The notes beneath the pieces are model-generated. The model made no database searches, was not told the origin of the DNA, and worked only from the letters and a program-made list of their open reading frames with translations. The position numbers and the translations under genes are program-made. This document shows positions 20,213-32,010 of a stretch of 64,000 bases of DNA, piece after piece. Origin of the DNA: Scytalidium lignicola (taxonomy: Eukaryota; Ascomycota; Leotiomycetes); the NCBI GenBank assembly GCA_002812745.2, contig NCSJ02000076.1:1-64000 (forward strand), read 5' to 3'. The first letter of the stretch is position 1. Every line of letters begins with the position of its first letter.

Positions 20213-20956
20213 TCACCAAGGGAGATTTTTGCCGTCGTAGAGTTTCGAGCCCTCAACGTAGATCTGACGGAACGAGCCATTATCGGCTGGAGTCGCCTTC
20301 TGAAGGATTTCCACAAACTGAGAGGCGCCCACTACGGGCTCGAGATCGGCATAAGGACCACCCATATCCGTGCGCATCCAGCCAGGGCTCACAGCGAAGA
20401 CGGTGAAGCCCTTCTGCCCCAGCTCCAAGGAATACTGCAGCATAAGCATATTAACTGCCGCCTTGGAGATCTTGTAAGACGGAAACGGAGCAACAGCGTA
20501 GTGATCCTTGTTAGTGAGGGATCCCAGATCGCTAGTAACGACGACCAGTAGCTTCTTGAGGGTATCGTATCGGGACAGAAGCGGCAAGAAGGCGGCCGAG
20601 ACTTTGGCTACGGCGATAACGTTGACATTGAGCGTTTCTTCTAGGGCGTTCATATGCGTGATGCCATCCTTCTCCAAGATCTGGATGCCAGCGTTATTGA
20701 TGAGCACGTCAAGTCCCCGGTCGGCGCCTAGTACCCCAGTGACCTCTTGCGAGGCCGCGGTGATGGAGTCGTCCTTGGTCACATCCAGGGGAACGAAGTG
20801 GACGCGACCGTTGGAGGAATCGACAATATCTTGGAGTGCTGGAGTCAAGCTGCGGGCTGTTGCGAATAGGATGCTCACGGCAGACGACGAGCTGAGCAGC
20901 CTCGTGAGCTCTAGGCCGAAACCGCGCGAACAGCCCGTGATAAGATACGAGGCCAT
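20213..20956 (-). CDS. short-chain dehydrogenase/reductase
   Basis: Single-exon NAD(P)-dependent SDR of 247 residues, cytosolic by appearance. TGCSRGFG at 7-14 (cofactor loop), LDVT near 57-60, NNAG at 87-90, catalytic Ser142 within TSDLGS, and YKISK with Tyr161 and Lys165. The order and lengths fit the C-factor/sniffer-like SDR group, which includes carbonyl reductases. It lies between the glycosidase and a divergent Zn2Cys6 gene about 650 bp away. Substrate unknown; it may or may not belong to the nitrogen cluster to its right. Confidence 0.88.
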   Translation of the reverse strand: MASYLITGCSRGFGLELTRLLSSSSAVSILFATARSLTPALQDIVDSSNGRVHFVPLDVTKDDSITAASQEVTGVLGADRGLDVLINNAGIQILEKDGITHMNALEETLNVNVIAVAKVSAAFLPLLSRYDTLKKLLVVVTSDLGSLTNKDHYAVAPFPSYKISKAAVNMLMLQYSLELGQKGFTVFAVSPGWMRTDMGGPYADLEPVVGASQFVEILQKATPADNGSFRQIYVEGSKLYDGKNLPW

Positions 20957-21601
20957 AGTGGTGGTTGGTACCTTTCTCTTCGTCCTCTGACTGAGATTCC
21001 AGATCGGAAAGGAGGTCTCAGTCTCATTATGAAGGGAGGGGCAAGATTTATAGAAACATAGCCATCTTTATAAATGAGGTTAGGTTACAGCCTGAGTATC
21101 GCATCACACTAATAAATGGAGAGAGTACTCCGTATTTTGCAGTGTCAGCCGCAGCACCCTCTGGCACGCCTTAACAGAATTAGATCACGGGACTGAGCCG
21201 CAGGACTCGAATTAAATGCCGATTGGCCACGACGAATCGACTTCTTAAACGGGCCTCCCCCACTATCAAGCCGCATTGATTTGATTGGAGGGCCAACACA
21301 GGTTGTGGCGTTTCCAAGCCGGCGGTGAATTGCGGGGGGCAACACAAGGCTGACTTTCGAAGCTTTAAATAAAACCAAAACAAAAAAAACTTAATTTATA
21401 TGTGGATCTCTTGTCACTCGGAGACCTACGAATCCGCTTATCGAAGAGTTTCCAACTGTTACTCCATATTTTAATCTCTCCTGCAGTCTGCGTAAAGTCT
21501 CGAATCAATTACTCGATCTGGAGATTGAATTCTGCTCCACTACACCTGTTTTCAATCAACAAGAAAGAGAACCATCCGCCAACGTCTGACCTCACGGCAC
21601 G
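20957..21601. promoter_or_regulatory. divergent promoter region (SDR / Zn2Cys6 gene)
   Basis: About 645 bp between two divergent start codons. AT-rich near the SDR, with GC-rich patches near 21200-21350. No repeated motif is obvious. Confidence 0.45.
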
Positions 21602-23403
21602 ATGCCGAATACTGGTCGACCTAGCCGGGATTGCCATACATGTCGGCAACGACGCATTAAGGTACGCTGGTTCATGTAGACATTGTCCAGATGCCACAAT
21701 TTTCGCTGCTTAATGTGATCTAAACTCAATAGTGCGACCTCACGCGCCCAGACTGCAATCGGTGTCTGCGACTCGGGAGACCCTGCTCAGGATATCGAGA
21801 TGAGCTGAAGATGCGCTTTCGGATAGAAAATGTCTCTTCTTTTCCGTCTAGCATAAAGCAAGATCGCCGCAGAACGCGCAACCAAGATAGCCCTCTACAT
21901 TTCTCCGTTGAGCGCCAGCCGCCGCAGACAACCACATACCGCCGCAGAGGGGATGGCACCATCCCATCAGACGCAGATTCCACACACCCATTCACCGATC
22001 CTGTAGAGCAAACGGGTAGATTTCTACCTGGGTCCGAACGACATGCCTCGCTGCCGCAACCCCTGCCCGAGTTGTGGAACAATCACTTTATCCCTCTAGT
22101 CTTAAACAAGTTCTCGATTGATCTGGTTCGTGGCGAGGCGAACAACATGTTCGACACCATCCCACGCATCATATCCAAGGCAGAACAGGGGTCTGCGATA
22201 TATCAGGTCTGTGACGCAATTGGACGCGCCTATCTGGTGAGCACCACTTGGTCGCCAAACGCGATCGTTGACAGAGCACGGGCGTATGGAACAGCCCTCA
22301 GGGTTGTTAACTCGGCCCTCCAGGATCCTCTACAATGCAAAACCGACAGCACTTTATTGGCTGTCTGGCTGTTTGTCGTGTACGAGGTAAGACATTGGAT
22401 TTCCGTGCTGGTGTGATGGTGGATTTCGCTGACCCATCCGCTAACAAAAAGTTCCTGACGAACCCGCACCTCACCTCCGCAGTTGGATTTGAGGCAGGAG
22501 AGCGTCACTGTCGAGGCTTAGCCACGTTAATTCACTTGCGAGATTCGGAGCAATTCGCGACGCAAGATGGGCGGAATTTGGTCTGGTTTGTCTGTTATTG
22601 CACGGTAAGTGTTGCTCTCGGCGCTTCTCCTTTTCATATTTTCTGTCGTCTCTAATAACCTCTTGTACCAGCAAGCAAAAGCACTAATAGCCCACCGGGA
22701 GTCTCCTCCAGTGGTCCTTACCTGGATTCACGAACTCTACCGACAGTGTAAACCATCAGAATATGTAATGATTCGAGCTTCCATTTTTGCCTATTACTGC
22801 ACCCATCTTTGTAGCCGTATTCAGGCCCTGGTGAATGCAGGTGACCTGAATCAGTTATTATCTAGTTCCCCATCGATCCTACAAGACATGGATGACGTGG
22901 AGCAAATAACACATCCTTTCTCTAACAGCAAGTTCATCGCCGACCATATGATCCAACATTCACCATCACCATACATGGCCCTGGAGCAGATTGACCTGCA
23001 TTATGTAGGCGTGAATGCCTACCAAAGTAACTTCGGAATGCACCTCTCATTTAATGTTCTGACCTTCCTGCTCAATGTATCTCGAGCACCAGGTTGTACA
23101 CCTCAGCAGCAAATACTTTTTGCCCGTATTCAACATCGTTGCATTCACCAATTTCGAACTCTAGCACATAGGGTCTTATTCATGTTGGATATGGTATATA
23201 GTGTGGGTATTCGAGCCCAGCTTGAACAACAAAATGAACTAATAGCTAGTGGAAATTCGTATGGTGGCTTAGGGTGGGCAGATGCAATAATGGTTTGTGG
23301 ATCTTTAAAAATGATTGCTAGGTGCTATATCTCGTTGGATTGGCAGAGAGATGCGGCCAATAAAGCTCTTAGCTTGATGAAGGAACAACTAGGGATTCTG
23401 TGA
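21602..23403 (+). CDS. Zn(II)2Cys6 transcription factor (DUF3468-like)
   Basis: Predicted nuclear regulator of 532 residues. Exons: 21602-21661, 21733-22386, 22452-22604, 22672-23403. The first 71-bp intron splits the zinc cluster between the third Cys-flanking Lys (RQRRIK) and CDLTRPDC; spliced, it reads C-x2-C-x6-C-x6-C-x2-C-x6-C. VVYE joins FLTNP and VCYCT joins QAKAL at the next two junctions, as in the fungal-specific DUF3468 type of regulator (WFVCYC, helical repeats, no classical MHR). The third exon uses an AAAAAG acceptor, weaker than the others. It reads toward the allantoinase-like gene and is the nearest regulator to the nitrogen cluster, so it is a candidate pathway regulator by position only. 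Confidence 0.85.
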
Positions 23404-23671
23404 GCCTTCCTATTCGGTGGCATTGTTTACAGTGATAAAAAAAAAATCATTTATTAGTTTAGAAAAGATCCCCTAAAATAAACACTCGACATGCAAGTTC
23501 AGGTCAGGGGCGAATTATAAATCGATACAAGTTGAAACAAGAAATCATAAAATAGTATTTAAACAAAAGACAACTCTCCAAATAACTCTGTAAATAATGT
23601 AATAGAAGATTTACTAATATCCTTATCTTGCCTGCCTTCTACAGTACTAGCCCGCTGCTATATTAGCTCTC

Positions 23672-24893
23672 CTATAGAAAGTGACTTGTTTTATTCAACT
23701 TGGCTTCGTCGAATGGATGTTCCTTCATCCAATGTCTTGCAATCTCCTCCCTGGTTGCGAACCAAACACTTTCATGGCTTTGAATATAAGTGAGCAACTC
23801 CCTCAATGCCCAGAAGCGTGCTGGCTTGCCGATGAGCCGATTGTGTAGACTAATGGTCATCATTTTTGGCTCGCCGGCACAACCTTCTTCATACATGATA
23901 TCGAAGGTAAGTTTCATGTATTTGAGCCAGTCCTCGGGATTAGAGAAGCCAGGATTCGAAATGAATTTCTGGTCATTCGTGTCCTATCATAGTCAGCTCT
24001 GTAGTGTATATGGAACGCAAGATCTAAGGATTAAATAGAGACAATGCCTACAAGGCTATGTGGTATAATTAACAGCCCCTTTCCCTTCTCAATCGGATGT
24101 GCTTCCCACCACGGCAAATCATCAGCATATGCATCGCTACTGTATAACAGTTCCAATCCTCTTTCCTTGAAGACTTTACAAATCAGCCCTTTAGTGCTCA
24201 CACTGGGACGCCCTAGAAACCAGCCTTTAGGAGGCGTCCCAGCAGTCTTCTCAATGGCATCAATTGCTTTCTCGATCTGCGCCTTCTCTACTGCCAACGG
24301 CATCATGTGATGGTCGATCCAGCGGTACCCATGTGACGTGAACTCATGCCCACATCGCACAAGGTTCTTTGCGGCATCGGGAGACCTGAGGATAGATTGC
24401 CCTACCGCATAGACCGTAATGCGGATCTTTTTCTCCTCGAACATTCGGGCGAGTCGCCACACTCCTGCCCTTGTTCCGTACTCATATTGCGACTCCATGG
24501 CCAGGTCGCGGAGGCCATTGCGGAAGGGCATGCCCGAGAGCTGAAATCATGTCGTCAGAAGTAGATTTAGCGTTGCGTTTCAAGATCTGGTGGTTGTCAC
24601 CTCTGTCATGAAATTCTCACTCCTTGTATCCCCATTCATAAGGCTACAACGACTCAGCATGGGTACCCTAACAGTATCATGCTGCATATACCTGGAAATA
24701 CACACCTATGTTCTCCACCCTCCTCATAGTTCAGCACGACATTTACAGCTATTTTTGCTCCCCCGGGCCATTTCGGGTCTGGGTATTTACCCTTGTAGCC
24801 CTCGAAGTCGCGATATCCTCCTGAAAAGGGGATATTCTCCTCAATGCACTGATCGACCGAAAACAAGCCAGATTGCTGGGATAAATCTGCCAT
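23672..24893 (-). CDS. PuuE-type allantoinase-like deacylase (polysaccharide deacetylase fold)
   Basis: Cytosolic hydrolase of 343 residues, no signal peptide. Exons: 24893-24706, 24643-24601, 24540-24052, 23983-23672, with introns of 62, 60 and 68 bp. The 43-bp second exon restores the SLMNGDTRSENFMTE segment, which fits the family. PuuE-type features in order: DFEGYKGKYPDPKWPGGAKI, NYEEGGE, AMESQYEYGTRAGVWR, CGHEFTSHGYRWIDHH, GWFLGRPS, DDLPWW, SLDTND, HNRLIGKPAR. PuuE enzymes are cofactor-independent allantoinases (allantoin to allantoate) in urate degradation; fungal relatives are often mislabelled chitin deacetylases. Absence of a secretion signal and the adjacent NCS1 permease favour a ureide substrate. 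Its promoter carries four CGACCGT repeats. Confidence 0.85.
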
Positions 24894-25599
24894 TACGTCG
24901 CTGTTTCTTTGATCTTCTCAACAGCAACAAGAGCAAAAAGTTAACCAGCTAGAATACAAGAACTAATCCAGTGGTCAGTTAGTCGCGGGCAACGAGTGTC
25001 GTCGCCCGTTAACTTACCCCATCTTTAGCCTCCATTACCAGTAACTGACTATTAGTGCATACTACCTATTCTTGACAACTTGTCGACCGTGCTATCGCTG
25101 TCAGCCACCCAATTATTAGTTCTCAACAACCGTCGACCGTTCTCGACCGTTCTCGACCGTGTGTCGGTCTCGCCGCGGCGATGCCGACGGACAACCCGCG
25201 GACCACGTTTCTCATTTCTTTTATCAATGAACTGTACTGAATGAGGCTTCCAAAATGTATAGCGTAATATGTAGTGATAACAGAATCCAAACTGTTCGGT
25301 ATTTTAATTCAATTTTTTGCAAGCTGAAAAGCCGTGATATTAGGTAAGAAATGGTTAGTTGTTGATGTCCTGAGTGTGATTTATAGTAAAGTAAATAGTG
25401 AGGGATTTGGGGAGGCTTTGAGTATTTCTCTACAGGGATTATCTTAGTATATTAAGGATAATTGTGACTCTTAAGAATCATTTTGGAATAATTTGATTTT
25501 TAAATTTTAGACACTTCATGCATTTGTTTCAAGTAGTTATTTATGTCGTCAATCTCGATCTCGACAAATAATTATCTACATTGTATTAATACAAGACAA
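24894..25599. promoter_or_regulatory. promoter of the allantoinase-like gene
   Basis: About 700 bp upstream of the deacylase and downstream of the permease. It holds four CGACCGT copies in 77 bp (25084-25160), a GC-rich patch with CCGCGG (25170-25200), and GATA-type sites TGATAA near 25274 and TTATCT near 25440. The rest is AT-rich. Confidence 0.5.
25084..25160 (+). repeat. four CGACCGT repeats upstream of the deacylase
   Basis: CGACCGT at 25084-25090, 25134-25140, 25144-25150 and 25154-25160; the last three are 10-bp spaced (TCTCGACCGT). Phasing by one helical turn suggests a regulator-binding array about 190-270 bp upstream of the start codon. Confidence 0.6.
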
Positions 25600-27440
25600 C
25601 TAGATTATCTGCTTAGACTCAACCACTACTGATTTCTTGGCCATGTCTTTGGTCTCCTCATCGCGAGTATCAGAGCCCGAGCGCTCTGCATCCACACCAT
25701 CTAGGAGGCGTCTGTGAGGAATAACTCCCAGTTTCTCTGCCTCCTCGACTGTGAAAGTGGCATAGAAATCCTCTTCGTCAATCTCACCTAGTCCCGCGAC
25801 AGGGAAGAAGCGGTTCAACACATAATGCACGGCGAACGAGATTGCGAAACCCTCAATGTAAGCGAGATAGAAGATCTCTTGCGCGCCGATCGGGACTTTG
25901 ATTTTGGGGTTCACAGCGTTGATAAAGCCAGGAAGTGCAGGCGCCGTACCGACAAGCCAAGACACAAACGCGCGCCAGTTGAACCCGTGGTAATACCAGT
26001 AGATGCTTGAGGCGTTAGGGGTATACAAAGCAGAAAGCTTGAGCTTGCGGTTGCGCACGACCCAGAAATCGCACACCATCATGCCGACCATGGGGCCGAG
26101 GAAGACACTGTAACCATCGAGGACGTTGATGAATGTATTAGGAGCGTCGGCCAGCTGCCAAGGGTTGATGACGATGCCAAGCACGGCGGTGATATATGCA
26201 CCGCGCCTGATGTTGACCCATTTCGGGAACAGCGCTGCGAGGTCGAAACCGCCGGGCCATGCGTTATCCACGGTGTTGATAGACAGCTGGCTCAAGAAGA
26301 AACCAAGGCCTGCAAAGAAGCCAGCCGCGCGGGATTTTGGCGTGTAGCCATCCTGCATCCAGCGGATGGCGAGCTCGTTGGGACTCCAGATCAACTCACC
26401 GTAGATCTTCTGCGCAGCTGATGTCGACAGCGTTCCCATGAGGGTGACAAGTGCACCTACAATAACATTGGAGTAGATCTGGCCCCAGATCTGGTCGCCG
26501 GGCCGCCTGGCGAAGCGGTTGAAATCTGACTGGTTTGTCAACGAGACGGCAATGGAGCCAATCACCGTGGTGATACCACGAATGACCGCCCAAGCCTTCT
26601 GGCTTGTAGTCGTCAGTGTACTGTTCTGGCTCAAGAGAGGTCCTCCACCATGGGCGGTAGAGAGGGCCCATACAGTGACAGAGAACATGGTGATAGCGGT
26701 GGAGATGTTAACGTAGCGGAAGAGCACGGCGGTCTTCTCCGGGGGCACCCAGAGAAATGGAATCTGTATACAGCTGAACACAACGAAGCCAACAAACTGT
26801 TGGGTGGTCATATTTGCAGATGGGGGGAACGTGTTTTTGATGTGTCTGTAGCCGGGGAAGATGGCATACAACATCACACCAGCCATCTGACCACCAATCC
26901 AAGCTTGTACACCTATGGAATGTGACTTTCAGCAAACACTTCTGTTGTCTCAAGGAGTATGGGGATCAACGTACCATACCAGACTAAGCACAACATGATT
27001 CTTTGGAGAAGAGCAAAGTACGACCCGCGAAGACCCCAGACCGCACGATTGCCAACTGAGAATCCAACATGCCATTGTGCACCCCACCAACCATTGACAA
27101 TGGCAACTGCGGAAATTAAGATCTATAAATATAGTTAGTGCTGCATGCAGAGGATGGGTTGACATTATCGAACCTTGGCAATGATGGTAACAATCATGGT
27201 CTCCCATACACTCAAGCCGAGAGAGATGAGCGAACTCGCCGTCTGCCATCCCACACTGTTGAGCTGGATTACACACCAGAATCCAAGAAAGCCAGCGACA
27301 GTCCAGGTGCGACGAGACGGAGGGAGAGGAGCAAGATCACGGTTGTTCCATGCAGTAGCATGTTCTCCACCAAGATTTTCATCCACGGGTACTTCTAGTT
27401 TCTCACCAAGCCATTTGGCTCTCGAACGTAGAGAAGACAT
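25600..27440 (-). CDS. NCS1 permease (allantoin/uracil/uridine type)
   Basis: Plasma-membrane nucleobase-cation symporter of the Fur branch, 575 residues, 12 TM. Exons: 27440-27174, 27122-26975, 26912-25600, with introns of 51 and 62 bp. NCS1 hallmarks: WNNRDLAPLPPSRRTW before TM1, GFSVGNRAVWGLRGSYFALLQR spanning exon 2 (given here in part), WYGVQAWIGG across the second junction, and SDFNRFARRPGDQ in TM6-loop 6. The C-terminal tail is charged. Substrate cannot be read from sequence; next to a PuuE-type enzyme, allantoin is the leading guess, uracil or uridine the main alternative. The start at 27440 (MSSLRSRAKW) is preceded by TATAAATA at 27508-27515. Confidence 0.88.
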
Positions 27441-28255
27441 TTTGATGGCTTCAGCTCTCCAAATACCCTGACTCTGACTAATGTCCAAACTCTGGGGCAA
27501 GGGGGGATATTTATACTAGCAATAGATTTTGAGGCTTCATATAAGTGGCATTCGGGATAAGGGACGCGCTAGAGATGGATGTTAAGCAGATTGGGCAGGG
27601 TTCACGGAGTAATGGGACTCTGACAGGCACAAACCTTTGACGTGGCTTGGTGATACTGTAGCAATTAATAACTTATTGGTGATTGGAAAAGTGATTAAAA
27701 CTGGATAGTCCGATAAGATAAGGCTTCCATGGCCGTAGGCAGCCTGCGCTTCTAGCAAACAGAAACTCAAGTTTAGTTAAGACTACACAGGTTTTATACT
27801 GCAATTAATCTATCTGATAGGTGTATTCTGCTGCTCTGTATCCTAATCCCCGCCCCTCGTTCTATTGCATTTGCCATTGGGGTTAGAAGTAGTTACAATA
27901 GGATTCTAAGGTATTAGATTCGCAAAATGTGAATAGAAAATAGAAAAGAGTTCTTGCTATTTTGTGATCGTACTTATTAGGAGATAAACCCAATAGCTAT
28001 AAGTTATTACAGGAAGGGAGAGGAGAGGAGAGGAGAAAATAGTTGGCCGCATAGATAAGAGCAACGGCCAAGGATACAGAACCGTGTTTCAGCCCGCCAA
28101 TTCGCCTTCATATCCCACTATAGACGCGTGCTAAAGGCCACTTTCAGTATCAACCCAACCAGGGTTCCAATGGGAAAACTGGCATCCTTTTATTTATTAG
28201 ATGATTGGAAACACTCTTCGACAAGTGCGTAGAGAATATACTCTTTATTACCACC
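27441..28255. promoter_or_regulatory. bidirectional promoter with GATA sites
   Basis: Shared upstream region of the permease (minus) and dioxygenase (plus). TATAAATA (minus, 27508-27515) serves the permease. GATA-factor type HGATAR sites: overlapping GATAAG pair at 27712-27722, CTATCTGATAG near 27809-27820, AGATAA near 27979, AGATAAG near 28053. This density fits AreA/NIT2 nitrogen control. Confidence 0.6.
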
Positions 28256-29438
28256 ATGTCGCAAGTCAGTGTAGAGACGGCAGCGACTATTCCCCTGACG
28301 ATCGAACTTCAGAATGGACAAACCCTGAAGGCCACCTCCAATGAGTCAATTGAGGCTGAGGAGATTCCTGTCATCGATGTGGCAAGAATATATAGCGACA
28401 AATTAGAAGACCGACAAGCAGTAGCTGAGCAGATCCGAGAGGCATGCCATCGCATCGGCTTCTTCTATGTAATCAACCATGTCTGTATTTAATTAATTTC
28501 TTACCTCTTCTCTATCGTCGTTAGGTACGACGATTGAATATCAATACTGATACGCTACAGGGGTTCGATAAATCGTTGACTCAAGATGTTCTTGAACAAG
28601 CCAAGCGTTTCTTTTCTCTCCCGTTAAAAAAGAAGATGGAAGTAGATACAGCCTTAGTACCAAACGAATACGTGGGATACCACGCAATGGCCAGCTACAA
28701 CAGAAATGGCAGAAAGTATCATGGTTAGCCATAATAGTATCGACTTTATTTCTTTCACATCCTCTAATTATCTGTTGCGCAGATCTAAGTGAAGCATTCA
28801 ATCTTGCTTACTCGCCAGAGCAGGATCCAGAAAACACCGACACGGAGCCTGGTACCAGCATCTGGCCAAAGGACCTCCCTGGCTTTAAAGACAAAATGTA
28901 TGCCTATCACACACCAATGCTGCAATTTGCTCGCAAGATGACGAAGATTTTTGCTCTTGCGTTGCACCTCCCCGAAGACTATTTTGATGAATATATGAAG
29001 ATACCTGAGGCTGGATTACGGATCTTGCATTATCCGGAACAGAAGGCGTCGGTTGATGACCAAAACGGTATTGGAGCGCACACAGACTTTGAGTGTTTTA
29101 CTATAGTGAACCAGGATATGTCCGGTGGTCTCGAAGTTTTGAGCAAGTCCGGGGAATGGATCAAGGCAAAACCGATACCGAATTCCTTCGTTATTAATAT
29201 TGCAGACTGCTTTATGAGGCAGACGAATGACTACTTTGTGTCAACTGTTCACCGAGTGATAAACAAGAGCGGCAATGAGCGGTATTCAATACCTTTCTTC
29301 TATGGGCTAGACCGAAAAATGCCTCTGGAGCCGATACCGTCATGTATAACCAAAGAGAACCCGATGAAGTACCCTGTAATGACAGCCGGAGAGTATTATT
29401 TATGGAGGGCGAAGAAAGCTAAAGGGGGAGACCTTTAA
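28256..29438 (+). CDS. 2-oxoglutarate/Fe(II) dioxygenase (isopenicillin-N-synthase-like)
   Basis: Soluble non-heme iron dioxygenase of 347 residues. Exons: 28256-28480, 28561-28723, 28783-29438. DIOX_N domain starts at IPVIDVARIY (about 38-47) with GFFYVINHGF across the first junction. The iron triad is H229-x-D231 (AHTDF) and H286 (TVHRV); the 2OG-binding Arg296 and Ser298 sit in RYSIP. All core residues are present. Family members hydroxylate or desaturate small molecules, including thymine 7-hydroxylase among fungal salvage enzymes, so a nucleobase or ureide substrate would suit the divergent NCS1 permease. That is inference from position. The first intron has a GTCTGT donor, weaker than usual. 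Confidence 0.87.
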
Positions 29439-32010
29439 TTATAGAAAATAACGACTAAATTGAGTTTTAATTCATATTATTATATAACTTTACACTTATT
29501 CTTTGTTTTGCACTTCACACTTATCTTGTAGATATTACATCTCTCATCTACAGGGATTTACTTGAATCTGGCCTTTACATCTTATTAGTTCGGTTAGCAA
29601 ACCAGGACAATAACAGTAAAACCTTCTCTCCTCTTCCTCTCCTTCCCCTCTTCTATTCTCACTTTCTTCTCCAACACACAATTTCTTGTGTTTTCGTCGG
29701 ATTCCATATCACCTACTTGTTGTTCGTACGTTTCGTCTAACTGCATGATTCCTTTGGCGCTTAACTACCCAATTCCTTTAATGTTAACTTGCGAGTTCTG
29801 TTTATTTCATTATATTTTATTTTTTTGCACTTTTCCCTGTGCGTCCTATCTCTCTGTTACTTCGCAATTTAAATTTAAATTCTAATAAAAGCAGCAAAGT
29901 AAACTGCTCTACAAGTATAATCACTTTCCCGTTAACTGTCATCAGCATATTCATCACTCAGCCCCGATAGTCACTAGATCATGTGCACTGGTGCCCACGA
30001 TGGTAATCTACCTAGTCTTCTTGTAGTAGCGCCACCTACTCTTCAATTATCTCATCGTCTTCATCTTGAAGACTGGAATTGCTCTGTTTATTGCATTCGA
30101 CTTCGGTATGATGGCAAAGACTTTTAGGGTTTCTGAGCGTAATCGTGTTTATGGCATTGCATTGTTAGGCTTCAGCGTGTTTCTTGATGTTGTCTTCTTA
30201 TAAATATAAGAATTGGTCTTTCAATAGATTCCTCCCGTCGAGTCTCCGAGTTCAAACATAGCGGTGGAGGTTGGATTGCCCTCCGAATAATCGCTTTTTA
30301 GAAACCAATACTATACATGTCTGGGTAATGTTAAAAATACAGTATAGTGATTCCTCCGTATTAGCAGTATTATCAAGCAGTTCTATTAGAGAAGTTAGGT
30401 GCAAGATACTATCAGTTTGTAGGGAAATGATTTAGTTATCCAGAAAGATGCTGGAATCTATAAAGCAGATGGCTGGGGGGTTGTTTGGATACAGCTGTGG
30501 CAGGAAAGCTGGGAAAGAGAGTTAGCACAATCAATTCCAAGAGAAGGAACTACTGTTTGAAGAAGCAGATATGCTAGATTAAGCTTCGAAGGGGAACACA
30601 TTGCGGTTTTACTAAATTGGAACAGTAGATATCAAGCACTACAGCAAGACGCTACTATAGCGAACTTGAGCTATTATAATACAATTGCTTACCACAATAT
30701 CTCAAGTCAGTATTTACCTCTGACAGAAGCGCAGGTTAGAAGCTGTCAGCCACGTTTCCTCTTCCAAACTTTACAGCGATCGCAATTATAGAGAAAGCAA
30801 TCGAGGATATTCTACTTCTTTCAATTCTCATTAAACTTATTAGATATTATATACACTCATATAAACATTGTGCCACTCCCCCGCTAAAGTAATCATACCT
30901 CTTTAGACCTTAGATATTTCAGTGGGTACTGTATCTACACACCACATCAGCAGTCATTTCAAGGAGGTCCTTGTTATCTACTGTGAAATCGACCTGAAAA
31001 TGATGAGCGATCAGATATGCTTATCAACCATGACCACCTCCAGGGACTACGAGAGAAAGTGAATTAAAGTCTAGCAACAAGAATTTGACAATTACAGTAC
31101 GTTAGTACGTTAGTCCTTTGGTCCTCAATTTGGGTTTCTGTTTATAGCTGACTTTTTAGATTTGTTTTGTCCTAGTCTTGTTTCAATATTTTCCCTTAAT
31201 CGCCAATCTTAGTCTTCCAAATTAAACAGAATCTGATGATTGATCGGCGGATCATCAGAAGGACAAGCTCCTCCTAATTTACACATTACTTTTTCTACTA
31301 AAGATGTATAGTCAGTGAACTAAAGAATCCGATATCCTTAGCATAGTACAATGCTGGTAAGGAAACTGCACATCAAATGACGTGTGACAGAAGCACTGTA
31401 ACGAAGGTGCATATTCGCCTCATGATTTTCTCTGCAGTGTTTTTACTCATGTGATGAAGATCAAAACTCTGTCGCTTCGCACTCATGCTCTGGGAGTTCA
31501 TTCCGGTTGAATAAAACTATGTGTCAACATTTATATGATTTAGATGACGAAATGAAGAGGGGCGGGATACCGTACTTCAGGAGAGAGGTTTGCTCAAAGC
31601 CATGTTCTCTAACCTGCCAGCACTGCTCTTTGCCTTATCTATATTTACTATACTATCTTACTAAATATGTATATCCCGCTTGCTTTCTCCCTAGTTTCAA
31701 AATTCTTTAGTTTAAGGGAATGTCCCTGCTAGCAAATATAGAGAGAAAAGAAAAATATTACAACCTAGCACCACAGCGGTGTATGAGCAAGCTAGGACAA
31801 ATGCAATATTATGCCAAGAAGATCATTTCATTCCATTATATCTGAAACTAGTCAAACTACATACAAAAAGGCACACATCTTCAGCCAAAGTAAAGACCTA
31901 TGCTAGGAAAAGTGATTATTTCAAAAGCAATCGGCAATCCGACGTTTCATTGTGTACTATAACAGCATGCAAGACTAGAGCGTATGAGTACTCGAAAGTT
32001 TTAAAATCAT
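29439..32010. other. 2.6-kb AT-rich region with decayed coding trace
   Basis: No intact gene. At about 30470-30790 (plus strand) a frame with a single internal TGA looks coding (ADGWGVVWIQLWQESW..., later WNSRYQALQQDATIANL) but matches nothing I can name. The rest is AT-rich and of mixed composition, possibly old transposon remains. CT-rich tract near 29625-29665. Confidence 0.45.

Noticed and set aside
23672..24893. Chitin deacetylase
   Set aside because: The fold is shared, but there is no signal peptide or chitin-binding domain, and the motif order (NYEEGGE, AMESQYEYGTRAG, HGYRWIDH) is that of PuuE-type enzymes.
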